A stretch of 64,000 nucleotides of DNA from Myotis daubentonii (lineage: Eukaryota; Chordata; Mammalia; Chiroptera; Vespertilionidae): positions 32,329,358-32,393,357 of the forward strand of contig NC_081841.1 in the NCBI RefSeq assembly GCF_963259705.1. Reading direction: 5' to 3'. Numbering within the stretch: the stretch's first letter is position 1; every line of letters starts with the position of its first letter. A program made the translations under genes and the position numbers. The notes below the pieces were generated by a model that was not told the origin of the DNA, did no database searches, and saw only the letters and a program-made list of their open reading frames with translations. Shown here piece after piece: positions 32,504-45,640 of this stretch.

Positions 32504-33483
32504 CTAGGGGCCCGGTGCACGAAATTCGTGCACTGGGTGTGTGTGTGGGGGGGGGGAGTGTCCCTCAGCCCAGCCTGCCCCCTCTCACATACTGGGAACC
32601 CTCAGGCGTTGACCCCCATCACCCTCCAATCGCAGGATCGGCCCCTTGCCCAGGCCTGACGCCTCCGCCAGAGGTGTCAGGCTTGGACAGGGGACCCCCA
32701 TCTCCCCCTGATCACTGGCTCTGGCCCCCGCCCAGGCCTGAGGCCTCTGGCCCAGGAATCATGCCTGGGCAGGGGACCCCCATCTCCCTCTGATCGCTTG
32801 CTCCACCCCCCGCCCAAGCCTGACGCCTCTGACCCAGGCTTCAGGCCTGGGCAAGGGGACCATCATATCCCCCCAATCCCCGGCTCCGCCCCCCACCCAG
32901 GCCTGATGCCTCGGCCAGAGGAGTTGACCCTCATCACCCTCCGATCACCAATCACCGGATCGGCCCCTTGACCAGGCCTGAGGCCTCTGGCAGAGGCATC
33001 AGGCCTGGGCAGGGGACCCCCAACTCCCCGCGGTTGCAGGCTCCGCCCCTGCCCAGGCCTAACGCCTCTGGCTGAGGCATCTGGCTCGGGCAGTGGGGAC
33101 CCGCAGCTGCAGCGGCCCCGCGATTGTGGACTCCGCTTTAGGCCCAGGCAAGGGGCCCCTAGCTCCCGGGACTGCCAGCTTCGACCATGCCCAGCTCCCA
33201 TCGCTGGCTCCACCCCTACTTCCTGCTATCACTGGCCAGGGCGGCAAAGGCACCTGATTCTCCGATCATGGCTGGGGGGCTTCTTCCTGCTTTCCCTTTC
33301 GCCTCCCTGCATTGTGCCTACATATGCAAATTAGCCGCCATCTTGTTGGCAGTTAACTGCCAATCATAGTTGGCAGTTAACTGCCAATCATAGTTGGCAG
33401 TTAATTTGCATATAGCCCTGATTAGCCAATGAAAAGGGTATCGTCGTACGCCAATTACCATTTTTCTCTTTTATTAGATAGGA
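32504..33483 (-). mobile_element. HeliBat-type Helitron, family A copy 2 (expanded)
   Basis: On the minus strand: TCCTATCTAATAAAAGAGAA start at 33483 after an A; ...GTGCACGAATTTCGTGCACC and CCCCTAG end at 32504. Compared with copies 1 and 3 it gains several imperfect units of the type CCCAGGCCTGACGCCTCTGG (32645-33075) and a second TTGGCAGTTAACTGCCAA block, and it lacks the G-rich hairpin (jump at about 33277). Confidence 0.9.
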
Positions 33484-35143
33484 TAAGTGATATTTTAAGT
33501 AAAATATAGTTCATAAATATTTTGTTTTAAAAAATAAAGAAGGAAGGAATGATTAGCTGCATCAAATATAATAACTATGTTAAGGAGGAAAGAGTATACA
33601 TTAAGATATTATTAATGTTCTTTGGGTTTCTTGTAGAAGCCGTTTCCAGAATAGGACAAGGCAGGAGAAAGCAAACTAAATCTATGGATTCAAAAGTAAC
33701 TGGCAGATAGATGGCTTTGGAGAGGCTTGGATATAAAGGGTAAGGGGAAGATGGCTATAGCTGAAGAATGGGAGGAATAGGACAAGATCAAAGGTTTACC
33801 TCTGTTTTTAGCATGGATCTCTTGTATCACTACCACTTTAAAACAAGGTCCTGCCATTAGCATATGCCTTCATCATTATTAGTTCAGTCTCTCTTCTAAG
33901 TCTCTGACATCAACTATGAGGCTGGAAAGTAGTCATCCTTGCCTATGTGATGTCAGGGTTTTAGGAAATATTGGACTAACCAATCTTCCCCTTTATACAT
34001 ACACAGAGAAACATGTCAAGTCAGTCTATACATATATTAAGGGAATAAAAAATGAACACTAGAATTGGCTATGCTAATACAATATAATACAAATATGCCA
34101 GGGTGTTTTAAACAATTATCATTAAGATAACAACAGCCAATTAAGCTTCTAAATGCTTGGAGTCGGCATATCTAAGAGCCTCTGATTTTTCTTATCAGAA
34201 ATCACGATGTGCACATATATGTAAAGAACTCTCAGACGACATTACAAAATAGTTGGCTCTGTGTCAGAAGTTTAGAAGTTTCATTCCTTGTTAATTACAA
34301 GAGCAAAACATAAACAGATGTCAAGGGAAGTTTTACTAGATAAGAGGAAAATGAATGCTTTTTTTGGAGCTTTCTTTTTAAAATCTGTAAAGGCCCTTTC
34401 ATATAAATTCTTCATGAAAGGTGTACTATTTAGCATAATTTCATAATCAAAACTTTTCTATTATCTAAGTTTATTTCCTGTTACTATGTGATAAAAATAT
34501 TTTCCCTACATTATGTTCAAGTTTATAAATAGAATTCATTATATTCTAACTGCCTGATATAAACTTCTTTTACAAGAATGACAAAATTCCTTCAAAAGTC
34601 AGGGTTTTATGACAAACCCTGATTTAAAAATAATTTTGTGCTGTGCCTCGATTTGTAGCTATATCCTAATAGGTTCTTGGACTCCTTTAATGCCTGCCTC
34701 ACCTATATTTGCTTCTTTACAAGATAAATGGAAACATCTGAGAACTGGTTATACATTTATTTGTAAATAGATAGTTATTAGAGCTATCTGTCAATATTGA
34801 CAATCTTGCTATTTATACCTAGTTTGGAAGACAAGGTAAACATCAAAGTGTTTTAAAGAATAGAACTTTCTGTCAGGGCTATATAGATGAAGGAGCAAAG
34901 AGACAGAAAGTATGTCGATGCATACAAGCCACAGAGATCTGTACTTGTATTATCAAAGAAATTATGTAGCAATACAAAAATATGGCCAACATGCATGCTC
35001 ATCATAGATACTGGGTGGCAGCTGTTGTTCCTAAGTTATGACCAAAAAGTTAGGCTTGAGATGCCATGCTCTTAGCTACTACCCTTATCAATACACTCTC
35101 TTGTATGCATAGTGTAATCCCATTAACTAAGTCAAGTCACTTA

Positions 35144-35392
<249 letters not shown>

Positions 35393-35398
35393 CTAGAG

Positions 35399-35625
35399 CA
35401 GTGATGGCAAACCTATGATACCTCTGACACTCGAACTCATTTTTTTTGGTTGATTTTTCTTTATTAAATGGCATTTAAATATATAAAATAAATATCAAAA
35501 ATATAAGTCTTTGTTTTACTATGGTTGCAAATATCAAAAAATTTCTATATGTGTCACAGCACCAGAGTTAATTTAGGGTTTTTCAAAATGCTGACACACC
35601 AAGCTCAAAAGGTTCGCCATCACTG
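35399..35625. mobile_element. hAT MITE with perfect 8-bp target duplication
   Basis: The ends are CAGTGATGGCAAACCTATGA and AAAGGTTCGCCATCACTG. TTCTAGAG is duplicated exactly at 35391-35398 and 35626-35633. AT-rich interior, no coding. Confidence 0.95.
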
Positions 35626-35711
35626 TTCTAGAGAAACAGGGGAAATCTTGATCTATTTTCATTATATTAAAAAAAATAATTTCAAAATTATTTTTACAAG
35701 ACTGCCTAGGT

Positions 35712-35863
35712 CAGCGGTCGGCAAATTGCGGCTCGCGAGCCACATGCAGCTCTTTGGCTCCTTGAGTGTGGCCATGAAGTTTCAATTGCACTGTACGTGT
35801 GCACCCACACGTGGTATTTTATGGAAGAGCTACACTCAAGGGGCTGCAGTTTGCCGACCACTG
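35712..35863. mobile_element. hAT MITE of the 47.1-kb family, perfect target duplication
   Basis: Starts CAGCGGTCGGCAAATTGCGG and ends GCAGTTTGCCGACCACTG. GCCTAGGT is duplicated exactly at 35704-35711 and 35864-35871. Its ends and the GCTCTTTGGC / TTGAGTGTGGC motifs match the larger hAT at 47114-48263. Confidence 0.95.
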
Positions 35864-36232
35864 GCCTAGGTTAACAAGTTAACAATTATGGCATTGTTCA
35901 GGAATACCACCAACTCTGAGTGACAGCATGATTATTTCTTATTGATAGGTTTCTGATTCATTCAAAAGGGAAAAAATTAATGATATTATTAATAAAATAA
36001 GTTTGGTGTCTAAAGCCTCTCAAAACACAGGATCTATGAGAAACTAACAAAAAAAGGTCATATGTGATGATGAAATATAGAACTCATTAGTTGAGTCAAC
36101 TCTTAATCATATGCATATAATGTGAGAAAAATGAAAACCTATGACTGGGCCAGCACTATTCAACAGTGATAGAGTATTTTCTCTAATAAAGCTAAAGTCT
36201 TGCTCATTGTTGAGCTTTAAGCAGAATCAAGG

Positions 36233-36380
36233 TCCTGTCTGGCATGGCTCATCAGTTGAGGCTGGATTCCGAGTTAAGTGCATGCAGGAGTCACCTATTC
36301 CATGATTCTCTCTCATCATTGATGTTTCTATCTCCCTCTCTCTCTCCTTTCCTCTATGAAATCAATAAAAATATTTTTTT
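36233..36380 (+). mobile_element. Ves SINE, internally deleted
   Basis: TCCTGTCTGGCATGGCTCAT head, then a jump to GTGCATGCAGGAGTCACC and the usual TCTCTCTCATCATTGATGTT and AATCAATAAAAATATTT tail. The B-box region is missing. HAL1 is inserted just past its tail. Confidence 0.87.
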
Positions 36381-36397
36381 AGAAAGAACAATATAGG

Positions 36398-38723
36398 GAA
36401 AAATCAAGATGGCGGCATAGGTAAACATTAGAAATTGCTACCTTGCACAACCACTTCAAAAATACAACTAAAAGACAAAACATACATCATCCAGAACCAC
36501 AGGAAGGCTGGCTGAGTGGAAACAACTAGAAGGAAAGAGAAAAGCACACTGAGACTCAGAGGAGGTGCGGAAGTAGAGTGCAGAGGTACAGAGGTGCACA
36601 CAGAAAGGGCTGGCAACTGAGGACACTGTTGTCTTTTTCAATCAGGAGGGAGTCTCAAGCTCCCGATTGCTCTGAACTCCAGTTCCGGGCGAGTCTCTGG
36701 GGACCCAGACTCATACGGGGGAAAAACTGGACTGTCTGGCATTGGTCGGAACTCGAGGGCAGCTTTCTCTCAGAAGTGCTTGCAGCGATTACTGTGGGAC
36801 ACTGAGACCCAGGGCCTCTTAGGGTAGGATTGAGGAGCACCCATAGCTGCTTGCTCCGCCCTGTTGATCCCCTGAAACCCCGCCCCACTCAAGCTGTGCA
36901 CAGAGGCTTTTGCATATGAAAGGCCTGGCCCTTTGCAATCTGAAAATTACCTAACAAACTGCAGCTGGGTCAGAGAGACCCAGAACTTCCAAAAGAAAGC
37001 CCAAGGCCCCACAGCAGCTTGCATTGCTTCACAGCTAGGCCTCATCTGGGCACCTCCAAACCCCAAACAAGGAAGAGAAATCTGCAGATCTCTCCTTAGC
37101 TCCTGCTGGGTAGCTTCAGGCAGAGGCTAAATTAGCACCTCCTTAGAGATCCAAGAGCAGTGTACCCAGTGGTCAGAGTGGGACCATCCAGATTACAACT
37201 CCTCATATCCAAAAGGGACACACTCAGGGGGCAGACTCAGTGAGCACCAAAGCCCCACTGAAGCAAGTCTTGCCCCAGAAGGGTGTCTCCAGCACAGAAG
37301 TTCTCCCACTGCAGACACAGCTGATTCTCACAGCCAATTGGCCTGGAGGTCGATTCCTGCCAGTGATACCTACAACAATCAAGGCTTAAGTACAACAAGA
37401 CTGTGCACAAAGACCACAAAGGGATACACCAAGAGTGTCTACCTCAGGTAACTGGGGAGGCTGATCCACAGGGCCCTACAGGCACCTAGCAAAGAAAGCC
37501 ACTCTATCAACACAGGAAAGCATAAAAAAATGCAGAGAGAAAGAAACAGGTCACAAATGACAGAAATGGAGAAAAGAAAACTACAGGATATAGAGTTCAA
37601 AACCACACTTATAAGGTTTTTCAAGAGTTTTCTAGAAACTGCCGATAAATTTAGTGAGACCCTCGAGGTTATGAAAAAGGACCAACTAGAAATTAAGCAT
37701 ACACTGACTGAAATAAAGAAAATTATACAGAGATCCAACAGCAGACTAGAGGATTGCAAGAATCAAGTCAAATATTTGAAATACAAGAAAGCAAAAAACA
37801 CCCAACTGGAAAAACAAAGAGAAAAAAGAATCCAAAAATATGAAGATAGTGTAAGGAGCCTCTGGAACAACTTCAAGCGTACCAACATCCGAATATGGGG
37901 GTGCTAGAAGAAGAAAGAGAGCAAGATATTGAAAACCTATTTGAAGAAATAATGACAGAAAACTTCCCCTACCTGGTGAAAGAAATAGACTTACAAGTCC
38001 AGGAAGCACAGAGAACCCCAAACAAAAGGAATCCAAAGAGGACCACACCAAGACACATCATAATTAAAATGCCAAGAGCAAAAGACAAAGAGAGAATCTT
38101 AAAAGCAGCAAGAGAAAGACAGTCAGTTACCTACAAGGGAGTACCCATATGACTGTCAGCTGATTTCTAAACAGAAACTATGCAGGCCAGAAGGGAGTGG
38201 CAAGAAATATTCAAAGTGATAAATAGCAAGAACCTGCAACCAAGATTACTTTATCCAGCAAAGCTATCATGCAGTGTTGAAGGTCAGATAAAGAGCTTCA
38301 CAGATAAGAAAAAGCTAGAGGACTTCATTACCACCAAACCAGCATTATATAAAATGCTGAAAGGTATCCTTTAAGAACAGGAAGAAGAAGAAAAAGGTAA
38401 AGATACAAATTATGAACAACAAATACACATCTATCAACAAGTGAATCTAAAAATCAAGTGAATAAATAAACTGATGAACAGAATAAACTGGTGAATATAA
38501 TAGAATCAGGGGCATAGAAAGGGAGTGGACTGACAATTCTCGGGGGCAAGGGGTGCCGGGGTGCGGAAAGAGACTGGACAAAAATCATACACCTATGGAT
38601 GAGGACAGTGTGGGGAGGGTAAGAGCAGAGGGTGGGGTGGGAACCAGGTGGAGGGGAGCTATGGGGGTGGGGAAAAAGAGGAACAACTGTAATAATCTGA
38701 ACAATAAAGATTTAATTTTAAAA
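36398..38723 (+). mobile_element. HAL1 (ORF1-only L1 derivative), copy 1
   Basis: The element runs from an L1-type 5'UTR (CAAGATGGCGGCATAGG) through ORF1 straight to a 3'UTR ending AATAATCTGAACAATAAAGA and an A-rich tail, with no ORF2. AGAAAGAACAATATAGG flanks both sides (36381-36397, 38724-38740). Half-L1 elements of this form are known in mammals and depend on L1 for movement. It is inserted at the tail of a Ves SINE. Confidence 0.93.
37530..38374 (+). pseudogene. HAL1 ORF1 protein, broken (copy 1)
   Basis: The predicted product is an L1 ORF1-type RNA-binding chaperone: an N-terminal coiled-coil stretch (FFKSFLETADKFSETLE...), a central RRM-like region ([20 protein letters not shown]) and the C-terminal domain ([20 protein letters not shown]). 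A frameshift near 37895-37905 separates the first two parts. A TGA at 38150-38152 (CGA in copy 2) and a TAA about 20 bases later interrupt the CTD. The frame then runs to the natural stop at 38372-38374. Confidence 0.88.
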
Positions 38724-38934
38724 AGAAAGAACAATATAGGTTCACCATTAGCTCACCATTGAAGAAAAATTTCATTACATTTTAGTGAAATTTTGATGGT
38801 TTCCCTCAAACAACTAGAGTAATGCCAACTCATATGTGGTATACTAGGAAAAAACTCCACATTGTCTCATTTTGTCACCTTTTGTTCTAATTTTTGAATG
38901 CAGAGAAGTCCTACATGTGTCAAGAATGAATGTA

Positions 38935-39445
38935 TTGGTCCGTGAATAATGCTGCAATGAATACAGGAGTGCATATGTCTTTGCAAATAAATGTTTTCAA
39001 GTTGGAAACAACTGAAGTGTCTATTGATAGATGATTGGATAAAAATATATGGTACATATAAACAATGTAATACTATTCAGCTGTAAGAAAATATGAAATA
39101 CTGCCATTTGTGACAATATGGATGGACCTTTAGAATATCATGCTAAGCAAAATAAATTAATAACCATAAATTTCTCTCATATATGGGATATAAAACTGAA
39201 AGCAACAAATGAACAAACAAGAAAAACAAACATCTCATAGACTCAGACAACAGTGGTTACTAGAGGGAAGGAGGTTAAAAGAGGGTCAAATATATGATGA
39301 TAGAGAATGACTTGACTTTGGGTGATGGGCACAGAATACAATATACAGATCATTTATCATAGAAATGTACATTTGAAACCTATATAATCTTATTCATCAA
39401 TATCACACCAACAAATTTAATTAATTAAATAAATAAATTTAAAAA
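38935..39445. mobile_element. L1 3' end with short 5' inversion
   Basis: 38935-38997 is antisense L1 (GTGAATAATGCTGCAATGAA). 38998-39445 is the sense 3' end (GATGGGCACAGAATACAATA, AACCTATATAATC) with an AAT-rich tail. Twin-priming pattern. Confidence 0.8.
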
Positions 39446-39494
39446 TGAGTTTTGTGCCTGAAATATTGCAGGAAGAAATTTCTTTATGAACAAA

Positions 39495-39540
39495 CTAGAG
39501 GCCCAATGCATGAAATTCATGCACTCAGGGGAGAGGGAAT
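39495..39540 (-). mobile_element. HeliBat-type Helitron 3' end fragment
   Basis: CTAGAGGCCCAATGCATGAA is the reverse complement of a Helitron 3' terminus. No body or 5' end is recognisable next to it. Confidence 0.75.
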
Positions 39541-39562
39541 TGGACTTACAATGTGGTATATA

Positions 39563-40199
39563 GCAGTCCTCCCTTATCCTTGAGAGATACATTCCAAGAC
39601 TCCCAGTGGATGCATGAAACCAAGGATAGTACCAAACTATATATATTGCTTTTTTCCTATACATACCTATGATAAAGTTTAATTTATAAATTTGGAAAAA
39701 CACCAGGTTAATAAAAATGACTAATAATAAAATCAGACAATTTTAACAGTACATTGTAATAAAAGTTAAGTGAATGTGTTCTTTTTTTCTCTCTTAAAAT
39801 ATTTAATTGCTCTGTATTCACCTTACCATTTAAAATAAGCCTTTTATGACTTCTCTTTGACATAGGTGAGCTTTCTTACTACTCTTGCACTTTGGGGTCA
39901 TTATTAAATAATTACTTGAACACAAGCACTGTGATAGTGTGATAGTCACCGAGGTGGCTAAGTAACCAATGGCTGTGTAGCATGTACATCATGGACACAC
40001 TGGACAAAAGGATGAACTACATTCCTGGTGGGGCAGAATGGGAAGGCACAAGATTTCATCATGCTACTTAGAACAACATCAATTTAAAACTTATGAATAA
40101 TTTATTTCTGGAATTTCCCAGTTAGTATTTTCTGAGTGTAGTTGACTGCAGGTAAGTAAAATCGCAGAAAATGAAACCATAAATAAAGGGGGACTATTG
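39563..40199. mobile_element. Tigger-like (pogo) DNA transposon, nonautonomous
   Basis: The inverted ends are GCAGTCCTCCCTTATCCTTG and TAAATAAAGGGGGACTATTG between TA dinucleotides. The interior has GATGCATGAAACCAAGGATA and TATGATAAAGTTTAATTTAT as in Tigger/MER44-type elements. Old and degraded. Confidence 0.75.
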
Positions 40200-40618
40200 T
40201 AATCATTTATCTTAATTTTGACACATCTGTTTCACTGGCTTACTCCAGTCAATATTCTAGGCAAGTACTGTGCTTTAGTCATTTTCCATTCTCTTTACCT
40301 AACATAAAGTAAGACTCAGCAAATGCTTTTGATTTATCTTGTATAATTATCTTTTTCCTCTTTAAAAAAAAAACCTGCTGCTACTTGATGTCCATTTCTA
40401 AGATGGCATGTAAATTCTATTTTACCTACAGAATGTTAGGTAAAAAATAAATAAATAACTGGAATACATAATACTTGCTTGTGTGTATGTTGTTGTTCTT
40501 TTCTTACAGAGTTATGTATCACTTTTCATCTTGGAGAAATTAGTCAACATTATACCAAATCTCAGCCATTAATAAGACTTTTTCATAAACATTAGGTGAT
40601 GTAATATAGAACAGATTA

Positions 40619-40785
<167 letters not shown>

Positions 40786-40884
40786 CTAAAATGAATATAA
40801 AAAAGGAGAGCCTCTTATTATTAAATTTTCCATTCTAAAATTATAGCCTTAAAAGGTGTTATCTTAAGCCCTAAGAAATCCATG

Positions 40885-41035
40885 CAATGTTAGTAGAGTT
40901 ATTCACAATTCACAGAGGAGGATACTGAGGTTCAGAGTGGTTGAGTAACTTGCCAACCAATAGAGTAGCTGGCATCCACACCCAGGTGTCTGACTATAAA
41001 CTATGTTTGTCCAGTTGTATCACACAGCCTCCAAT
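40885..41035 (+). mobile_element. MIR SINE
   Basis: ACAGAGGAGGATACTGAGGT, GTTGAGTAACTTGCC and CACCCAGGTGTCTGACT are MIR landmarks in order. Confidence 0.75.
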
Positions 41036-42465
41036 CTATTTTTTTTTTAAGAAAATAACTTACCTATTCTTATTAAAATAAGTAGCAGCTTAAGACTTTA
41101 GCCTCACTGGACTTTATTTCTTTTCCACATTTATGTAAGCCTGGATTCTGAGCTAGATTATTAAAGGCTGGCAATGACTTGAATAACTAAAATAGTACTA
41201 TTTTTCTCTCCTCTTTCTTTGATTTTTTTTTAAATCAATGGTCACAAATAATATTTTTCTCTCAAAAAAAAATAGTGTTACATAGGAAAGATTGGCTATA
41301 GTAGGTAAATTATTGGAGAAACCAGATTTCAAACAAAAGTTTTATACAACATTATATAAATAGAACAACTAGTTAGAAAGCCTATGTATTTACAGTCTAG
41401 TAAAGCTTATATGGAGTTCCTCTCACATATTGTTTTGGTAAACCTTTTTTGTTTTTATTATTCATTGATATGCTCTCTAGTTGAGACTTTTCTATCTTAA
41501 AAAAAAGTCATACTTAAAAAAAACTCAAGATAAGGTTATATACTTGGCAAATCTTTATCAACTGTAAGATTCCAAGCTGGATAAAAGAATTAAAAATAAC
41601 TTAAGATCTTTAAAATAACAGGAAAACAGAAATTATGATTTATAATTATGTTAGATTATTTCTGATAAAGATGAAAAAACAGAAAAAAGTAATAGTAGCT
41701 AGTAATGAAATTTTTAATACACATCATAAAAGAAAACTTTAAGTACATTCTAAATTGAAAGACATGTATAAACTGTTTTATTTACTTTAGCTGGTTTTAT
41801 AATTTTATTCAAAATGATAATATTCCAATTGGCCACATTTATAAACCTTGACATTTAATCATTATTACTGAGTCAGATGCTAAAAATGTATCTGAATTTG
41901 CAAAACTTCATTAGCTCTAAGGATAACCTGCTTAGTATTTAATCAGTCCTAATACCAACCAATTAAGTAACTTTTGGATACATGTGTGTGACTGTGGAAA
42001 GAAATTATCAGAGAAGTACAAACAACCTGTAAAAGTCAAAGAACATTTTCAGTCCTGTACCTGCTATCTGGGATACTAGACCATTAATTAATTAACTGTA
42101 AAAATACTCACAGAAGCTGATCCTGTGCTAGACAGTAGGGATCCAATAGTGGACATGACAGAAACAGTCCCTATGGTCTTAGACTGACAGGCTACATCAA
42201 TCCCAACAGTTCTTGGTATTATGTAAAGGTTATGGTGTAAAAGTCAGAGAAATATACAGTAACATTATCACACGAAGGTGCATACTTCAGATTAATAAAG
42301 CAAAAGCTTTAGAATGGTTTCTTCCTTCTATCATAATCTCTAACCTCAGACTCCTCCTGGCTCCCAACCTGTTCCCTGTCTCTCACCACATCTCTCCTTT
42401 TGCCTTTTCACCTGCCTCCTCTTCCATCCTCTCCCTTTGAATGTGGCACATTCTAACTGCCAGAC

Positions 42466-42677
42466 CAGCCATGGGCAAACTACAGCCCGTGGGCCGGATC
42501 CGGCCCATTTGAAATGAATAAAACTAAAAAATAAAGACCGTACCCTTTTATGTAATGATGTTTACTTTGAATTTATATTAGTTCACACAAACACTCCATC
42601 CATGCTTTTGTTCCGGCCCTCTGGTCCAGTTTAAGAACCCATTGTGGCCCTCGAGTCAAAAAGTTTGCCCACCCCTG
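42466..42677. mobile_element. hAT MITE with perfect 8-bp target duplication
   Basis: The ends are CAGCCATGGGCAAACTACAG and AAAAGTTTGCCCACCCCTG. TGCCAGAC is duplicated at 42458-42465 and 42678-42685. Interior AT-rich, no coding. Confidence 0.94.
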
Positions 42678-43649
42678 TGCCAGACCATACTACAACACAA
42701 CAGGGACAAAAAGAAGGAAGGAATGAACTTATGGTAGATACATTGAAAATCATTGTGTTTAGCTTACAAGTTTTTATTCAAGCAGGATTTTTAACTAATT
42801 CTTAGATCTCCAAATATCATTCAAGGTTTCCCAGCAGAACCCAGGTTAAGTTAAAAAGGCTTTGGGAAGGGTACAAATTGCTGCTCTTGCTGGCTAAACT
42901 CTGATCCCTGGCATCTTTCAGCCCCGCCCCTTCTGGATCTGTCTAGTTCAGCTGAGCACTGACAGAGGCCCGGCATCAAGGAGGAGGGAGAGGGAAGAGA
43001 GACCAGACAGGAAGACAGGACATTTTTTCTCCTCACCAGCATAAAACCATGGGAAGATGTTCAAGTATTTGTTTAGGACAGCTGATAGAGTCAGGGAACG
43101 TGACTAAATGAACTTTAAAGACAGACATCTGAAGTGAAATTTTGTGATAGGGGTGGTCTGCAGAGCAAAAACACAAAAAGAAACTACTCCTAGATGACCA
43201 AACATGATTTCATGTCAAGAATTCTACTCTCGGGATTCTTATTCTTTGAAGTGCATTGTATGAGAACTACCCTCAGGAGTTAAAAAATTTGGATTTAGCT
43301 GACACGCGTAAAGTAAGGGGAAACTAGTACTCTTTCTTGTTCATCCAGCAGAGAGGGTCAGTTCTAATGTAGTAGCAGTCCCTGAGAATTTAACATGCTG
43401 GAAACATCTAAAGAAAACACACCAAAAGCAATATTAAAGCTTTCATTCTTATTTACACAATAACTCACTCTTCAGTTATTCAGAGATTAACTAAATTATG
43501 AGAAAGGAACGTTACATATTAAATAATTTACTTAGGACTTTATCCTTATCTAAGGCATTTTCAGGATCAGGTCAACTAGTTATGAAAACAAATATAAATA
43601 CCGTCTTGAAGTTATTCAGCCGATGGGTCATAAAACATGAGCTCAAATA

Positions 43650-43695
43650 TGTCTGTCTGTTTATCTATCTGCCTACCTACCTATCTGTCTATACA
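43650..43695. repeat. CTAT/CTGT/CTAC imperfect tetranucleotide repeat
   Basis: Repeated CTGT, CTAT and CTAC units. Confidence 0.85.
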
Positions 43696-44119
43696 CGACA
43701 GATCCGAGTGGGAAAATCACTACCAAAAAAATGACCACTGACTTCGGATTCAGTGCCTGAACTGAACGCACCCGTTGAAGTTCTATCCCAAACCAAAGGA
43801 AATGTTGGCACTGCTCCGCAGATAAGATTCCTTACACAGACACGCCAATGGTGTTTTGTGTGTTGTTTTTTTTAAATCCCAAACTAAACAAATAAAGCAA
43901 CAAATAAATACCTTTGCTATTGGCTTGATGCTGCTTCAAACCCCTACTGGCGCACTGGCGCTACCTTCAAAACACCGGCTTCCTACACTGTCTTAAGGGT
44001 AAATTTCAAACCGGGAAGCAGATCTCCTAAAAAACAAAACAAAGAATAACAAAAATTAAGCAGATAGAAAGCTACTTCGTGAAAAACACAGTTAATGTCT
44101 AAGAGGGGGGGGGGGGGAA

Positions 44120-45640
44120 TGAAATTAACTCCTTACACGATCTCCAGCGGGTTAAGAAGGAGCCGGCAGTTTTGCAAGAAACGCTGGAAACCTGATCCCC
44201 ACGCCCTCTGGTCTCGGGCTGGGGCCCGCTCCCTGATCCTAGAAATAGCCACCGGGAAGGCAGAGCCCCGCAGAGTGCGCGGGCGCCTTCTGGTTGGCGA
44301 AATGTTAGATCCAAACCGACGGCTTAAAAGGTTAAGTGATATTAATGTAAAAGACGTGGGCTCACTTACTCCGAAGGCAGAGCTTTCCTCCCCTATCCGA
44401 AGCCCGCAGGGCGCGCAGTGGATTATTTTTAGGGTGGTGGGAGATCAGCTGCTGCCTCCTATCGAGTTTCTAAATTGCACAAACTGTTCTGGGCTGGGGC
44501 GGACGCGGCGACTCGGAGGCAGGAAACTGGGCAGCAGCCCCGAGCGCAGCGCAGCGCAGCGCCGGCGACTGGAGACCCTCCCCACCCCCGCTCGGCTCGG
44601 GAGCCGCAGACTTGGGGCGCGCGGTGCCGAGATTTTTACAAACACAAGTACTGTGCGTCCCCCAAGCTTCACCAGACACCGAAACTTGCACTCTGTGATG
44701 CAATGATTCACCGGAGTCTGGTTTTTAAACGTCAAAATACGCGAAGCATTCGCTTGCATTTTTCTCCCCCGGGCTCTGTTTGCGCCCTTTGATGGATCAC
44801 ACAGGAGGCAGTTTTGGGGGTTTCACCATTTCCCCCCTGAGCGGACCAGGCTAATGAAGGGCTCATTCCAGGCAGGAGAACCGGCCGCCGGGGATGTATT
44901 ATTGGTGCGTGCGAACGTTTTACCGGAGCAGGGCAGGCTCCAGGCGAATGGTTGCCCCAGGCGCCTGGGAACCTCGGTTCCTCCTGCGGACCATTGGCCG
45001 CTACCGCAGGGCCACCCTTCTCCTGCGCCCCAAAGTGGGACTTCGGCTCCCATGGCTGCACACACAGTGCTCCCTACTCGTGCTCCCCTCCCGAGTTAGA
45101 GAGATCACTTATTCTTCAGAAGATTACGTGTTTAAATCACACCCGCTCCACAATAACCCCGACCCCCAGGACGCCAGCCATCAATTTCCTCCTAGACCAC
45201 CTTCATCAAGTAACACGCAGCTTTCTCAGAGACCAGTGCTCAGTCGGTTTGAAGGAGCACTGTTTTCGGCAACTGTCCTAGATCTGGTAACTGATGGTCA
45301 GGCAGGCGGGCGGCTGCCTCCCTGGCTCCCCGCGCGACCCCTCGCCCAAGAGGCGCCGCTCCAAGGCCACGGCACCCGGAGCTGGATCCCGGGCCTGAAC
45401 CCTAAACCCCGGCGGCCTCCTGGCCTCTCCGACTGTGGGCAGAGACTGATTCCAGCCCTGCCAGCCCCTGGGGATCTCCTCAGGGGCGCCTCACTCTGGA
45501 AGGATGCCTCGTTCCCAGATGGGTGCCTGGCTTTGGTCAGCGACTGAAACTGGAACCCGTGGCCGCTAGGGGTCTGCAGGGCCTCGTGGGGCCGCACCAG
45601 GGAGGGTCCTCGGGGCTCAGGCCCTGCGGCCTTTAAAAGA
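44120..45640 (-). promoter_or_regulatory. CpG-rich block, probable ABCC9 promoter region
   Basis: The base composition changes sharply from AT-rich flanks to GC-rich sequence with many CpG dinucleotides, which are otherwise rare in this window outside young transposons. It includes a short GCGCA-type iteration near 44545-44565. No transposon structure explains it. It lies 3.5-5 kb upstream of the ABCC9 start-codon exon, the expected place for the promoter and non-coding first exon. Several long open frames here (for example 44095-44706 and 44894-45547) have no recognisable protein and are typical of GC-rich DNA. Boundaries are by eye. No TATA box was identified. Confidence 0.7.
44370..44600 (-). 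other. ABCC9: Candidate non-coding exon 1 of ABCC9 (5' limit unknown)
   Basis: On the minus strand a near-consensus splice donor, GGA|GTAAGTGAG, occurs at 44370/44369 inside the CpG-rich block. It could join to the acceptor at 40785, giving a first intron of about 3.6 kb. The transcription start is not visible, so the 44600 limit is arbitrary. A weaker donor (GTAAGG) lies near 44135. The assignment rests on position and donor quality only. Confidence 0.4.

Larger units (their letters stand above)
40786..44369 (-). other. ABCC9: Putative ABCC9 intron 1
   Basis: Contains a MIR, a hAT MITE and a short tetranucleotide microsatellite (CTAT/CTGT, 43650-43695). 41040-42460 and 42700-43640 are otherwise unremarkable. 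A poly(G) run is at 44103-44118. Confidence 0.5.
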
